Positions 1 through 7,436 of a stretch of 7,732 nt of DNA are shown piece by piece. Every line of letters begins with the position of its first letter. Positions within the stretch are counted from its first letter, which is position 1. A program made the translations under genes and the position numbers. The notes under the pieces were generated by a model, which ran no database searches, was not told the DNA's origin, and worked only from the letters and a program-made list of their open reading frames with translations. Source of the DNA: Betaproteobacteria bacterium (GTDB taxonomy: Bacteria > Pseudomonadota > Gammaproteobacteria > Burkholderiales > Burkholderiaceae_C); contig VBCQ01000354.1 of NCBI GenBank assembly GCA_005882155.1, positions 1 to 7,732 of the forward strand, given 5' to 3'.

Positions 1-559
1 AGAAGGCGAGGCCATCTTGCAGTCGGGACTGCACGTCTTCGACGCTGCGCTGCACGCTCATCGTGACCCAGCTGTTGCGGTCGATGTGCTCGGTCAGCGC
101 CCCCTCGTGGTGGTCGTTGGCGTCGATGCCGGTCTCGGCGATGAAGCGAAACGCGCTGCCCGGCTTCAGGGTCTTGGCCGCGTCGCCCAGGCTCGCGTGC
201 TTGAAGAAGCCCTTGCGCGCCGCGCGTGCTTCGCCGGCGATCTTCAGGCTCTCGTACAGCTTGGTCACCAGGATGTACCAGCTGCCCATGCTCATGATCG
301 CCAGCATGATCAAGGTGCCCTTGGCGACGAAGTCGCCTTGCGCCCAGAGTGCACTCAGACCGTAGGGGTTGTCGACGGTTTCCTTGGTGGTCGTGGCGGT
401 CAGCGGCGCGGGAGCCATCGCCGGAGCTTCGGTGGCCGCAGCGGCGGAGGCGGCCGGGGCGCTGGCGGGCTGGGCGAAGGCGGTCGATGAGGCCACCGCG
501 AACAAGGCGGCAATGCTCACCGCGACGGCGGCCAGCGTGGGAGTCAGACGGGTGAACAT
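1..559 (-). CDS. exbB: ExbB/TolQ/MotA-family proton channel protein, C-terminus cut by window edge
   Basis: ExbB is the inner-membrane proton-channel subunit that, with ExbD, uses the proton motive force to energise TonB. The visible part is 186 residues from the ATG at 557-559; the rest lies beyond position 1. Residues 1-29 look like a cleavable signal peptide (hydrophobic core about 9-23, likely cut after AFA29). An Ala/Pro-rich stretch (30-60) follows, then the first membrane helix (about 79-99, TLIMLAIMSMGSWYILVTKL) and the start of the large cytoplasmic domain (from about residue 100). Periplasmic N-terminal extensions of this kind are known in some ExbB proteins. An AGGAGA ribosome site at 566-571, six bases before the ATG, supports the start. 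The gene lies 32 bases after tonB and probably shares its transcript. TolQ is less likely because of the tonB neighbour and the signal peptide. The identity is firm at family level; the exbB name is inferred partly from context. Confidence 0.87.
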   Translation of the reverse strand, partial: MFTRLTPTLAAVAVSIAALFAVASSTAFAQPASAPAASAAAATEAPAMAPAPLTATTTKETVDNPYGLSALWAQGDFVAKGTLIMLAIMSMGSWYILVTKLYESLKIAGEARAARKGFFKHASLGDAAKTLKPGSAFRFIAETGIDANDHHEGALTEHIDRNSWVTMSVQRSVEDVQSRLQDGLAF

Positions 560-591
560 GCAAAGTCTCCTGCGAATCAGAAAGAGAAAAG

Positions 592-1227
592 TCAGTAGCT
601 GAAGTCGAACTGCTGCTCGACAACGATGTTGTCGCCGCTGCAGGTGTAGGCCAGCATCGCCGAGGTCACGGCGTTGACGAGCAGACGCTGTGTCTTGCGG
701 TCGGTCGCGCCGGTCAGCGAGCCTGCGACGAGATCGGCTTGCACGAGCTTGTTGCCGCGGATCATCGCGCGCATCGTCAGGCTGATCTTGCCGGCAAAGT
801 CGAGCCCGGGCGCTTCGGGCGGCGCCATCTTCGAGCAGTGCGCCGCTGCGCTGACCGGGCCGGCTCGCGGCGCCGGCGGCGCGGCCGGCGCCATCGGCGT
901 GATGGTCGTTGCCGCCGGCGGTGGTGTCGGCGTCGCGGTGATGACTGCCTGCACCGGCGGTGGCGCCGCGATCTGCACTTCGGGTGGCGGAACGTAGGGC
1001 GGCGGGGGCGCCTCGAGCTTCGGCGGCGGCGGCAGCATCTCTTGCGGCGGCGGCGGCTTCTTGATCTCTTCGATGACCCGGGTGTCGATCGGTGCGCGGA
1101 TCACGTCGATGACTTTCTTGCCCAGCCCCGTCACGAGCACGTAGACGACGAGCACGTGAAGAAGAAAGACAAACGAGATGCCGACGAGGTGCTGTCGCGG
1201 GTCGGCCCGCTGCCTCGAATAGTTCAT
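592..1227 (-). CDS. tonB: TonB-family energy transducer with divergent C-terminal domain
   Basis: TonB spans the periplasm and passes energy from ExbB/ExbD to outer-membrane receptors for iron chelates, vitamin B12 or sugars. This 211-residue protein has a short cytoplasmic N-terminus, one membrane helix (about 15-35) with a polar Ser18 and His24 (a helix His is functionally important in known TonBs), the stretch VIEEIKKPPPPQEM, and repeated PPPP blocks at about 58-61, 66-69 and 74-77. A Pro/Ala linker continues to about 128. The C-terminal domain (131-211) lacks the usual YP...G.V...V...G.V signature; it has two cysteines (C131, C196) and ends in FDFSY. The same general layout (Cys near the start, Tyr-x-Cys near the end) suggests a diverged TonB fold rather than a truncation. 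The ATG at 1225-1227 has AGGAG ten bases upstream (1238-1242). It is the first gene of a tonB-exbB unit with its own promoter. The N-terminal half is convincing; the C-terminal assignment is inference. Confidence 0.83.
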   Translation of the reverse strand: MNYSRQRADPRQHLVGISFVFLLHVLVVYVLVTGLGKKVIDVIRAPIDTRVIEEIKKPPPPQEMLPPPPKLEAPPPPYVPPPEVQIAAPPPVQAVITATPTPPPAATTITPMAPAAPPAPRAGPVSAAAHCSKMAPPEAPGLDFAGKISLTMRAMIRGNKLVQADLVAGSLTGATDRKTQRLLVNAVTSAMLAYTCSGDNIVVEQQFDFSY

Positions 1228-1272
1228 GACGCCACTGCTCCTGGTCGATGCCCGGCTCGCACCGGGAAACGC

Positions 1273-1350
1273 TACCAGTGTAGTACCAGTAATACCAATA
1301 CGTCAATTGGTATTGCAGTCTGGGCTACGCCGAGGCCAGCCGAAATACCA
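1273..1350. promoter_or_regulatory. Operator-like cluster of TACCA(A/G)T half-sites over the tonB promoter
   Basis: On the plus strand, TACCAGT occurs at 1273-1279 and 1284-1290, and TACCAAT at 1293-1299, three tandem half-sites starting 11 and 9 bases apart. AATACCAAT (1291-1299) also forms a perfect 9-bp inverted repeat with ATTGGTATT (1306-1314) across a 6-base spacer. A further AATACCA lies at 1344-1350. The tandem copies fill the region between the predicted -35 and -10 elements, where a bound protein would block RNA polymerase. The GGT/ACC core resembles half-sites used by GntR-family repressors in general, but I cannot name the regulator. The inverted repeat is AT-rich with no U tract, so an ung terminator is less likely. 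Confidence 0.5.
1277..1306 (-). promoter_or_regulatory. Predicted sigma70-type promoter for tonB-exbB
   Basis: Read on the minus strand, TTGACG (1301-1306) matches the -35 consensus at five of six bases. After an 18-base spacer, TACACT (1277-1282) matches the -10 consensus at four of six, including the key T, A and final T. Transcription would begin near 1269-1271, giving a leader of about 42 bases before the tonB ATG. It lies in the gap between ung and tonB, which suggests the two are separately transcribed. The repeated half-sites listed separately overlap both the -35 element and the spacer. Confidence 0.6.
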
Positions 1351-1375
1351 CTCAAATGCCAGATCAGACGAAATG

Positions 1376-2116
1376 TCACCAGCAAATCGGCACGGTCTGT
1401 GGCCGCAGACTAGCCAGCAATTCGTTCGTCCGGCTGAAGTGACGGCAGCCGATGAACGGCTCGGGCGCTCGCCGTGCCGACAGCGGTGACGGGTGATTGG
1501 CGGTCAGCACGCGGTGCGGCCCGATCTCGACAATCGAGCGCTTGCGCTGTGCCGCAGCGCCCCACAGCAAGAACACCACCGGCTCGGCCCGTGCCGCGAC
1601 CTTGGCCAGAAGGGCATCGGTCAACAGCTCCCAACCTCGGTTGGCATGGCTTTGCGGCTGGCCGTCTTCGACCGTCAACGCGGCGTTGAGCAGCAGCACG
1701 CCCTGGCGCGCCCATGCGCTCAGATCGCCGCTGCACTGCGACGCTGCACCGATGTCGTCGCGAACTTCGTTCAGCATATTGCGCAGGCTCGGCGGCAGCT
1801 TCTGTCCCGCAGCTACCGAGAACGCAAGCCCTTGTGCCTGATCGGGCCCGTGATAAGGGTCCTGGCCGAGGATGACGACGCGCACCTGCGACGGCTCGGT
1901 CAGCTCAAGCGCGCGGAACACCGACGCCGGGTAGACCACCGCGCCATCGGCGACGCGCTGGTCGATGAAGCGCACGAGGTTCTGGCCGGTCTCGGTCGCG
2001 AGGAATGCATCGGTCGTATCGCGCCATCCGTTGGCGACACTCGCGAACGCGGCTGCCAGGGGCTGCGTCAAGCGGTTGCTCGATTCGCCGCCGGCAGAGT
2101 CGAACAAATCAGCCAT
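1376..2116 (-). CDS. ung: Uracil-DNA glycosylase, family 1
   Basis: Ung removes uracil from DNA, arising from cytosine deamination or dUMP incorporation, starting base-excision repair. From the chosen ATG it is 246 residues, close to the usual 220-250. Visible motifs are the water-activating loop GQDPYHG (84-90; catalytic Asp86), the SWARQGVLLLN-type segment (here AWARQGVLLLN, about 134-144), VVFLLWG (180-186), and the second active-site loop HPSPLSA (208-214; His208). An upstream in-frame GTG at 2153-2155 would add 13 residues (TRVARRRSQVAA-like) and overlap the trpC stop as GTGA. I prefer the ATG at 2114-2116 because AGGTGG lies five bases upstream of it, while no ribosome site is seen before the GTG. 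It sits 35 bases after trpC and is probably cotranscribed with the trp genes. The function is unrelated to tryptophan; the link is probably ancestral gene order. Confidence 0.95.
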   Translation of the reverse strand: MADLFDSAGGESSNRLTQPLAAAFASVANGWRDTTDAFLATETGQNLVRFIDQRVADGAVVYPASVFRALELTEPSQVRVVILGQDPYHGPDQAQGLAFSVAAGQKLPPSLRNMLNEVRDDIGAASQCSGDLSAWARQGVLLLNAALTVEDGQPQSHANRGWELLTDALLAKVAARAEPVVFLLWGAAAQRKRSIVEIGPHRVLTANHPSPLSARRAPEPFIGCRHFSRTNELLASLRPQTVPICW

Positions 2117-2121
2117 CGCAG

Positions 2122-2127
2122 CCACCT
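2122..2127 (-). promoter_or_regulatory. Ribosome binding site AGGTGG deciding the ung start
   Basis: AGGTGG on the minus strand is five bases from the ATG at 2114-2116. It favours that start over the upstream GTG at 2153-2155, which overlaps the trpC stop and has no comparable site before it. Confidence 0.55.
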
Positions 2128-2151
2128 GCGAGCGACGCCGCGCTACGCGTG

Positions 2152-2940
2152 TCACTGGAACAGCTCGGCGAGCGCCGCGCCCGGGTCGCTCGCGCGCATG
2201 AACGCTTCACCGACGAGGAACGCATTCACGCCGGCATCGCGCATGCGCTGCACGTCGGCGCGGCCGAGGATGCCGCTTTCGGTGACGAGCAGCCGTTGCG
2301 GGGGCAGTTGCTTCAGCAAGCGCAAGGTCGTGTCGAGGCTCACTTCGAAGGTCCGCAGGTTGCGGTTGTTGATGCCGACCAGCGGCGTCGCCAGCCGCAG
2401 CGCGCGATCGAGCTCGACGTCGTTGTGCACCTCGACCAGCACCGCCATGCCGAGCGCAAGCGCTTGCGCTTCGAGCTCGGCCATCTGCGCATCGTCGAGA
2501 CACGCGGCGATCAGCAGGATGCAGTCGGCGCCCATCGCGCGCGCCTCGAACAACTGGTAGGCGTCGACGATGAAGTCCTTGCGCAGCACCGGCAGCGTAC
2601 ACGCGGCGCGCGCCTGTTCGAGGTACGCCGCCGAACCCTGGAAAAACTGCGAATCGGTGAGCACGCTCAAGCACGCCGCGCCGTGGCGCGCATAGCTCGC
2701 CGCGATCTCGGACGGAACGAAGTGCTCGCGCAGCACGCCCTTGCTCGGGCTCGCCTTCTTGATCTCGGCGATGACACCAGCTTGGCCTGCGGTGATCTTC
2801 GCGCGCAGGCTGCCGACGAAGTCGCGTTGGCCGCCGAGCGACTCGGCGTCTCTTCGCAGTGAAGCGATGTCGCGCGTGGATCGCGCCGCTGCTATCTCGT
2901 CACGCTTGACCGCGACGATCTTGTCCAGGATGTCGCTCAT
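2152..2940 (-). CDS. trpC: Indole-3-glycerol-phosphate synthase
   Basis: TrpC closes the indole ring, turning 1-(2-carboxyphenylamino)-1-deoxyribulose 5-phosphate into indole-3-glycerol phosphate with loss of CO2 and water. At 262 residues it is the single-domain enzyme, not fused to TrpF as in E. coli. The TIM-barrel active-site motifs appear in order: AEIKKASPSKG (58-68; Glu59, Lys61), SVLTD (92-96), LRKDF (119-123; Lys121, the expected general acid), VEVH (169-172; Glu170), GINNRNL (189-195; Asn191), VTESGI (219-224; Glu221) and LVGE (242-245). No key residue is missing. Its ATG overlaps the trpD stop as ATGA, so translation is probably coupled; AAGGAG also lies about 11 bases before the start. 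It is followed by ung. TrpF must be encoded elsewhere. Confidence 0.98.
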   Translation of the reverse strand: MSDILDKIVAVKRDEIAAARSTRDIASLRRDAESLGGQRDFVGSLRAKITAGQAGVIAEIKKASPSKGVLREHFVPSEIAASYARHGAACLSVLTDSQFFQGSAAYLEQARAACTLPVLRKDFIVDAYQLFEARAMGADCILLIAACLDDAQMAELEAQALALGMAVLVEVHNDVELDRALRLATPLVGINNRNLRTFEVSLDTTLRLLKQLPPQRLLVTESGILGRADVQRMRDAGVNAFLVGEAFMRASDPGAALAELFQ

Positions 2941-3971
2941 GCCGCTTGCAACTCCTTGGTCCGCGCGACGAACTGATGCATCTTCGCCAGCGCCTTGCCC
3001 GACGTCAGCGCATCGCGCGCCAGCGCAACGCCATCGGCCATCGTCGCCGCGACGTTGGCCGCGTACAGCGCGACCCCCGAATTGAGGATCACGATGTCGC
3101 GCGCAGGGCCCGGCTCGTTGTCGAGCACCGATTGCAACAGCGCCATCGACTGCCCGGGCGTCTCGACCTTCAGCGTGCGATTGCTCGCCATCGTGAGGCC
3201 GAAGTCTTCGGGGTGAATCTCGTATTCCTGGATCGCGCCGTCCTTGAATTCGCCGACCATCGTTGCCGCGCCGAGCGAGACCTCGTCCATCCCGTCGCGG
3301 CCGTAGACGACGACGGCGTGCTCGGCGCCAAGGCGCTGGAGCGCACGCACCTGGATGCCGACGAGGTCGGGGTGGAACACGCCCATCAGGATGTTCGGCG
3401 CACCGGCCGGATTGGTCAGCGGCCCGAGGATGTTGAAGATCGTGCGCACGCCGAGTTCCTTGCGAACCGGCGCGACGTTCTTCATCGCCGGATGGTGATT
3501 CGGCGCGAACATGAAGCCGATGCCGGTGTCGGCGATGCAGCGCGCGATCGCCGCCGGCGGCAACGACAGGGTAACGCCCATCGCCTCGAGCACATCGGCG
3601 CTGCTCGACTTGCTCGACACGCTGCGGTTGCCGTGCTTGCTGACGCGCGCGCCGGCCGCCGCGGCGACGAACATGCTGCAGGTCGAGATGTTGAAGGTGT
3701 GCGAGCTGTCGCCGCCGGTGCCGACGATGTCGACAAGGTGCGTCTTGTCGGCGACCTCGACCTTGGTCGAGAACTCGCGCATCACTTGCGCCGCCGCAGT
3801 GATCTCTCCGATCGTTTCCTTCTTCACGCGCAGTCCGACCAGCAGCGCGGCCATCATCACCGGCGACATTTCGCCGCCCATGATGCGGCGCACCAGCGAC
3901 AGCATCTCGTCGTGAAAGATCTCGCGGTGCTCGATCGTGCGCGTCAGCGCTTCGTTGTTGGTGATGGTCAT
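2937..3971 (-). CDS. trpD: Anthranilate phosphoribosyltransferase
   Basis: TrpD transfers the phosphoribosyl group of PRPP to anthranilate, the second committed step of tryptophan synthesis. The 344-residue protein is stand-alone (no fused TrpG domain) and of normal length. Motifs: a helical N-terminal domain (1-75), the PRPP loop DIVGTGGD (81-88), the KHGNRSVSSKSSSADVLE segment (112-129) with the conserved KHGNR, NILGPLTNP (180-188), and the metal-binding DGMDE (226-230; Asp229-Glu230). The ATG at 3969-3971 has AGGA six bases upstream, which overlaps the TGA stop of the threonine aldolase gene; the gap is only nine bases. Its own stop overlaps the trpC start (ATGA). All sites expected for activity are present. 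Confidence 0.98.
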   Translation of the reverse strand: MTITNNEALTRTIEHREIFHDEMLSLVRRIMGGEMSPVMMAALLVGLRVKKETIGEITAAAQVMREFSTKVEVADKTHLVDIVGTGGDSSHTFNISTCSMFVAAAAGARVSKHGNRSVSSKSSSADVLEAMGVTLSLPPAAIARCIADTGIGFMFAPNHHPAMKNVAPVRKELGVRTIFNILGPLTNPAGAPNILMGVFHPDLVGIQVRALQRLGAEHAVVVYGRDGMDEVSLGAATMVGEFKDGAIQEYEIHPEDFGLTMASNRTLKVETPGQSMALLQSVLDNEPGPARDIVILNSGVALYAANVAATMADGVALARDALTSGKALAKMHQFVARTKELQAA

Positions 3972-3980
3972 GGCGATTCC

Positions 3981-4987
<1,007 letters not shown>

Positions 4988-4991
<4 letters not shown>

Positions 4992-5572
4992 GGCTTGAGG
5001 TCCAGAAAGTTCTTCAGCATCGCATGCCCGTGCTCGCTGAGGATGGACTCGGGATGAAACTGCACGCCTTCCAGCGGCGTCTTGCTGCCGGCCAGCTCAC
5101 GATGCCGCACGCCCATGATCTCGCCGTCCTCCGAGGTCGACGTGACATCGAGCACATCGGGCAAGGTCTCGCGCTCGATCGCCAGCGAGTGATAGCGGAT
5201 CACACTGAAGTGCTTGGGCAATGCGGTGTAGACGCCGCGCTGGTCGGTCGACACGACGCTCGCCTTGCCGTGCATCTGCTTGCGCGCACGAATCACCTTG
5301 CCACCCAACGCCGCGCCGATCGCCTGGTGACCCAGACACACGCCGAGGATCGGCAGCTTGCCGGCGAACGCCTTGATCGCGTCGACGCAGATGCCGGCCT
5401 CGGCCGGCGAGCACGGCCCGGGAGACAGCACGAGCCGATCGGGCTTGAGTTCGCCGATGCCATCGAGCGTGATCTCGTCATTGCGAAACACCCGCACATC
5501 TTCACCGAGCTCGCCGAAATACTGCACCAGGTTGTAGGTGAAGCTGTCGTAGTTGTCGATCATGAGCAGCAT
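4988..5572 (-). CDS. trpG: Anthranilate synthase glutamine amidotransferase subunit (TrpG/PabA)
   Basis: TrpG hydrolyses glutamine and channels ammonia to TrpE for anthranilate formation. The 194-residue class I amidotransferase has the start MLLMIDNYDSFTYNLVQY, the PGPCSP oxyanion segment (51-56), the nucleophile elbow GVCLGHQ (77-83; Cys79), and the rest of the triad in FHPES (172-176; His173, Glu175). It begins one base after the trpE stop; a GGAGGG-type site in the last trpE codons serves as ribosome site. An ATG three codons further in is possible, but the first fits the usual N-terminus. In many bacteria the same subunit also serves p-aminobenzoate synthase, which cannot be excluded here. 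The stop overlaps the threonine aldolase start. Confidence 0.97.
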
Positions 5573-5573
5573 T

Positions 5574-7058
5574 TCAGAAGCCCTCCTCGACGAGTTCCGC
5601 CGCGCGGATCAGTGCGCGTGCCTTGGCTTCGGTTTCCTTCCACTCCAGCTCTGGCACCGAATCGGCGACGATGCCCGCCGCCGCTTGAACGTACAAGGTA
5701 TCGTCCTTGACGATGCCGGTGCGGATTGCGATCGCCACATCCATGTCGCCGGCGAAGCTCAGGTAGCCGCAGGCGCCGCCGTAGATGCCGCGCTTGACGG
5801 GCTCGAGCTCGTCGATGATTTCCATCGCGCGGATTTTCGGCGCACCGGTCAAGGTGCCGGCCGGGAAGGTTGCCTTCAGCACGTCGAGACTGGTCATGCC
5901 GTCTTTCAGCAAGCCCTCGACGTTGCTGACGATGTGCATCACATGCGAGTAGCGCTCGACGACGAAGGCCTCGGTGACTTTGACGCTGCCGGTCTTGGCG
6001 ATGCGGCCGATGTCGTTGCGCGCGAGGTCGATCAGCATCAGGTGCTCGGCGCGCTCCTTCGGATCGTTGCTCAGCTCGACTTCGAGCGCCTTGTCCTGCT
6101 CGGGCGTCGCGCCGCGCGGGCGCGTTCCGGCGAGCGGGCGGATCGTCACCTTGTCGCCATCGGCCGTGTGCTCTTGGCGCACCAGGATCTCGGGCGACGC
6201 GCCGACGATCTGGAACTCGCCCATGTCGTAGAAGTACATGTACGGCGACGGGTTGAGCGAGCGCAGCGCGCGGTACAGCGACAGCGGCGACTCGGTGTAG
6301 CGCTTGCGCAGACGCTGCCCGATCTGCACCTGCATCATGTCGCCGGCGGCGATGTACTCCTTGCTCTTCAGCACCGCGGCCAGGTAGTCGTCCTTCGCGA
6401 ATTCGCGCTCGACACCATGGGACTGGCCTCGCTTCACCGCCGGCGCGGTGACGCTGTACTTGAGCTTGTCGGCCAGCTCGGCGAGGCGCCGCTTGGCCTT
6501 GTGAAAGGCCTCGGCCTCGGCCGGGTTCGCATAGACGATCAAGTACAGCCGCCCCGACAGGTTGTCGATGACCGCGAGCTCTTCGCATTGCAAGAGCAGG
6601 ATGTCGGGTGTATCGATGCCGCCGCTCTTCTCGGTCTTCGCGAGCTTGGGTTCGATGAAGCGCACCGCGTCGTAGCCGAAATAGCCCGCCAGCCCGCCGC
6701 AAAAGCGCGGCAGCCCCGGGCGCAGCGCGACCTTGAAGCGCGTTTGGTACTCGGCGATGAAGTCGAGCGGATTGCCGTCGTGGGTTTCGACGACCGCGCC
6801 ATCGGTGACCAGCTCGGTCTTGAATCCGCTGGCACGCAGCAGTGTGCGCGCGGGCAACCCGATGAACGAATAGCGGCCGAAGCGCTCGCCGCCGACGACC
6901 GATTCGAGCAGGAAGCTGTACTTGCCGCCGCCCGATCCGTACGCGAGCTTCAAGTACAGCGACAGCGGCGTTTCCAGATCGGCGAACGCCTCGGCGATCA
7001 AGGGGATGCGGTTGAAGCCTTGCGCCGCAAGGCTCTTGAATTCGAGTTCGGTGATCAC
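5574..7058 (-). CDS. trpE: Anthranilate synthase component I
   Basis: TrpE aminates chorismate and eliminates pyruvate to give anthranilate; it is normally the feedback-inhibited entry step. The 494-residue protein has an N-terminal regulatory domain with LLES (50-53), the element known to contribute to tryptophan binding in TrpE, and a C-terminal chorismate-binding domain with RPLAGTRPRG (307-316), AEHLMLIDLARNDIGR (337-352), YSHVMHIVS (370-378), GTLTGAPKIRAMEII (401-415) and IYGGACGY (425-432). No key motif is missing, so feedback control by tryptophan is expected. The start is GTG (7056-7058), chosen because GGAGGG lies nine bases upstream and the N-terminus MITELEFKSL is typical of related enzymes. 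An in-frame TGA two codons upstream excludes a longer start. It heads the operon and follows a structured leader. Confidence 0.98.
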   Translation of the reverse strand: MITELEFKSLAAQGFNRIPLIAEAFADLETPLSLYLKLAYGSGGGKYSFLLESVVGGERFGRYSFIGLPARTLLRASGFKTELVTDGAVVETHDGNPLDFIAEYQTRFKVALRPGLPRFCGGLAGYFGYDAVRFIEPKLAKTEKSGGIDTPDILLLQCEELAVIDNLSGRLYLIVYANPAEAEAFHKAKRRLAELADKLKYSVTAPAVKRGQSHGVEREFAKDDYLAAVLKSKEYIAAGDMMQVQIGQRLRKRYTESPLSLYRALRSLNPSPYMYFYDMGEFQIVGASPEILVRQEHTADGDKVTIRPLAGTRPRGATPEQDKALEVELSNDPKERAEHLMLIDLARNDIGRIAKTGSVKVTEAFVVERYSHVMHIVSNVEGLLKDGMTSLDVLKATFPAGTLTGAPKIRAMEIIDELEPVKRGIYGGACGYLSFAGDMDVAIAIRTGIVKDDTLYVQAAAGIVADSVPELEWKETEAKARALIRAAELVEEGF

Positions 7059-7067
7059 GGTTCAGGG

Positions 7068-7073
7068 CCCTCC
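7068..7073 (-). promoter_or_regulatory. Ribosome binding site GGAGGG for the GTG start of trpE
   Basis: GGAGGG on the minus strand lies nine bases upstream of the GTG at 7056-7058. No ATG is available in frame between the upstream TGA (7062-7064) and the conserved start of the protein, so this site supports GTG initiation. Confidence 0.65.
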
Positions 7074-7203
7074 ACAGCCCAGCGCGGCCTGCGGCTTGCG
7101 CGGTGATTCGATATCGCGAAATTCGGCGACGCATCGGTCGCCGGTGGAGCCGAAGGGCTTGCTCATGGGATGAGCCGCGACCGACGGCAAACAAACCTCA
7201 ACG

Positions 7204-7251
7204 CTCAGGCCGGAACGAAGTGCCTACGCAGTTGCGCAGAGAAGGCCTGAG
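7204..7251 (-). repeat. Eight-bp inverted repeat CTCAGGCC/GGCCTGAG
   Basis: CTCAGGCC and GGCCTGAG at 7204-7211 and 7244-7251 pair perfectly around a 32-base interior, one base after the previous stem. The stop of the 24-codon frame (7205-7207) lies in its 3' arm. The following bases (CGTTGAGGTTTGTTTG) are mildly T-rich but are not a terminator U tract. Confidence 0.45.
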
Positions 7252-7252
7252 G

Positions 7253-7302
7253 TGAGCCGCCTTCGGTGCGCAATTTCATAGGCGCTTCCCTTCGGCGGCT
7301 CA
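7253..7302 (-). repeat. Nine-bp inverted repeat at the end of the leader frame
   Basis: On the minus strand TGAGCCGCC (7294-7302) pairs perfectly with GGCGGCTCA (7253-7261) across a 32-base loop. The loop contains GAAGGGAAG followed by ATG (7277-7279), the start of a 24-codon frame. CCGCC of the 5' arm (7294-7298) can alternatively pair with GGCGG (7321-7325), which overlaps the second Trp codon, so two competing folds are possible. Confidence 0.5.
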
Positions 7303-7380
7303 GACGCGTGTGGACCGGCCCCGCCAGGGCCATGCTCCCCGGTCGTGCGACCCCTTGGTTTGCTTGCGCGGTGTGAACAT
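7300..7380 (-). promoter_or_regulatory. Possible Trp-codon leader peptide frame upstream of trpE
   Basis: A frame of 26 codons from ATG (7378-7380) to TGA (7300-7302) contains Trp17 and Trp19 in the segment AWPWRGR (codons at 7330-7332 and 7324-7326). Its stop codon is the first three bases of a perfect 9-bp stem (7294-7302 with 7253-7261). There is no clear ribosome site; the possible -10 box at 7388-7393 would put transcription start close to the ATG, so the frame would have to be translated leaderless. Two TGG codons in GC-rich DNA can occur by chance, and no U-tract terminator follows. This is a weak candidate for an attenuation leader. Confidence 0.25.
7313..7344 (-). repeat. Inverted repeat GACCGG/CCGGTC enclosing the Trp codons
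   Basis: GACCGG at 7313-7318 pairs with CCGGTC at 7339-7344 around a 20-base loop that holds both Trp codons of the short frame. Six base pairs, all but one G-C. It is the first of three consecutive inverted repeats in the trpE leader. Confidence 0.4.
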
Positions 7381-7387
7381 GCGCAAA

Positions 7388-7393
7388 AGTGTA
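7388..7393 (-). promoter_or_regulatory. Possible -10 box TACACT upstream of the trp leader
   Basis: TACACT on the minus strand is identical to the -10 proposed for tonB. No good -35 lies 16-18 bases upstream (CCATTC at 7411-7416 is the nearest candidate), so an activator might be needed. The predicted start is within a base or two of 7380-7382. Confidence 0.3.
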
Positions 7394-7420
7394 GCAGGGC
7401 CCGCGCTGGCGAATGGCTGC

Positions 7421-7436
7421 TGTCGCATCCGCGACA
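7421..7436. repeat. Perfect inverted repeat TGTCGC-N4-GCGACA
   Basis: Six-base arms (7421-7426 and 7431-7436) are separated by ATCC. The centre is about 48 bases upstream of the start predicted from the -10 box at 7388-7393, a place where an activator or repressor dimer could bind. It may also be a chance palindrome in GC-rich DNA. Confidence 0.4.

Noticed and set aside
1291..1314. Inverted repeat considered as a rho-independent terminator of ung
   Set aside because: The stem is AT-rich, no U tract follows, and it overlaps a good promoter -35; operator is the better reading.
5553..7106. 517-codon open frame on the plus strand opposite trpE
   Set aside because: Antisense shadow of trpE with no recognisable motif; trpE itself shows every family motif.
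7062..7166. 34-codon frame in phase with trpE, ending one codon before the GTG start
   Set aside because: No ribosome site, no Trp codons, and its ATG lies inside a tight hairpin; not convincing as a leader peptide or as a trpE extension, since TGA interrupts it.
5560..7194. 544-codon minus-strand frame overlapping trpE in another phase
   Set aside because: Arg-rich composition and no known domain; same-strand shadow of the real trpE frame.
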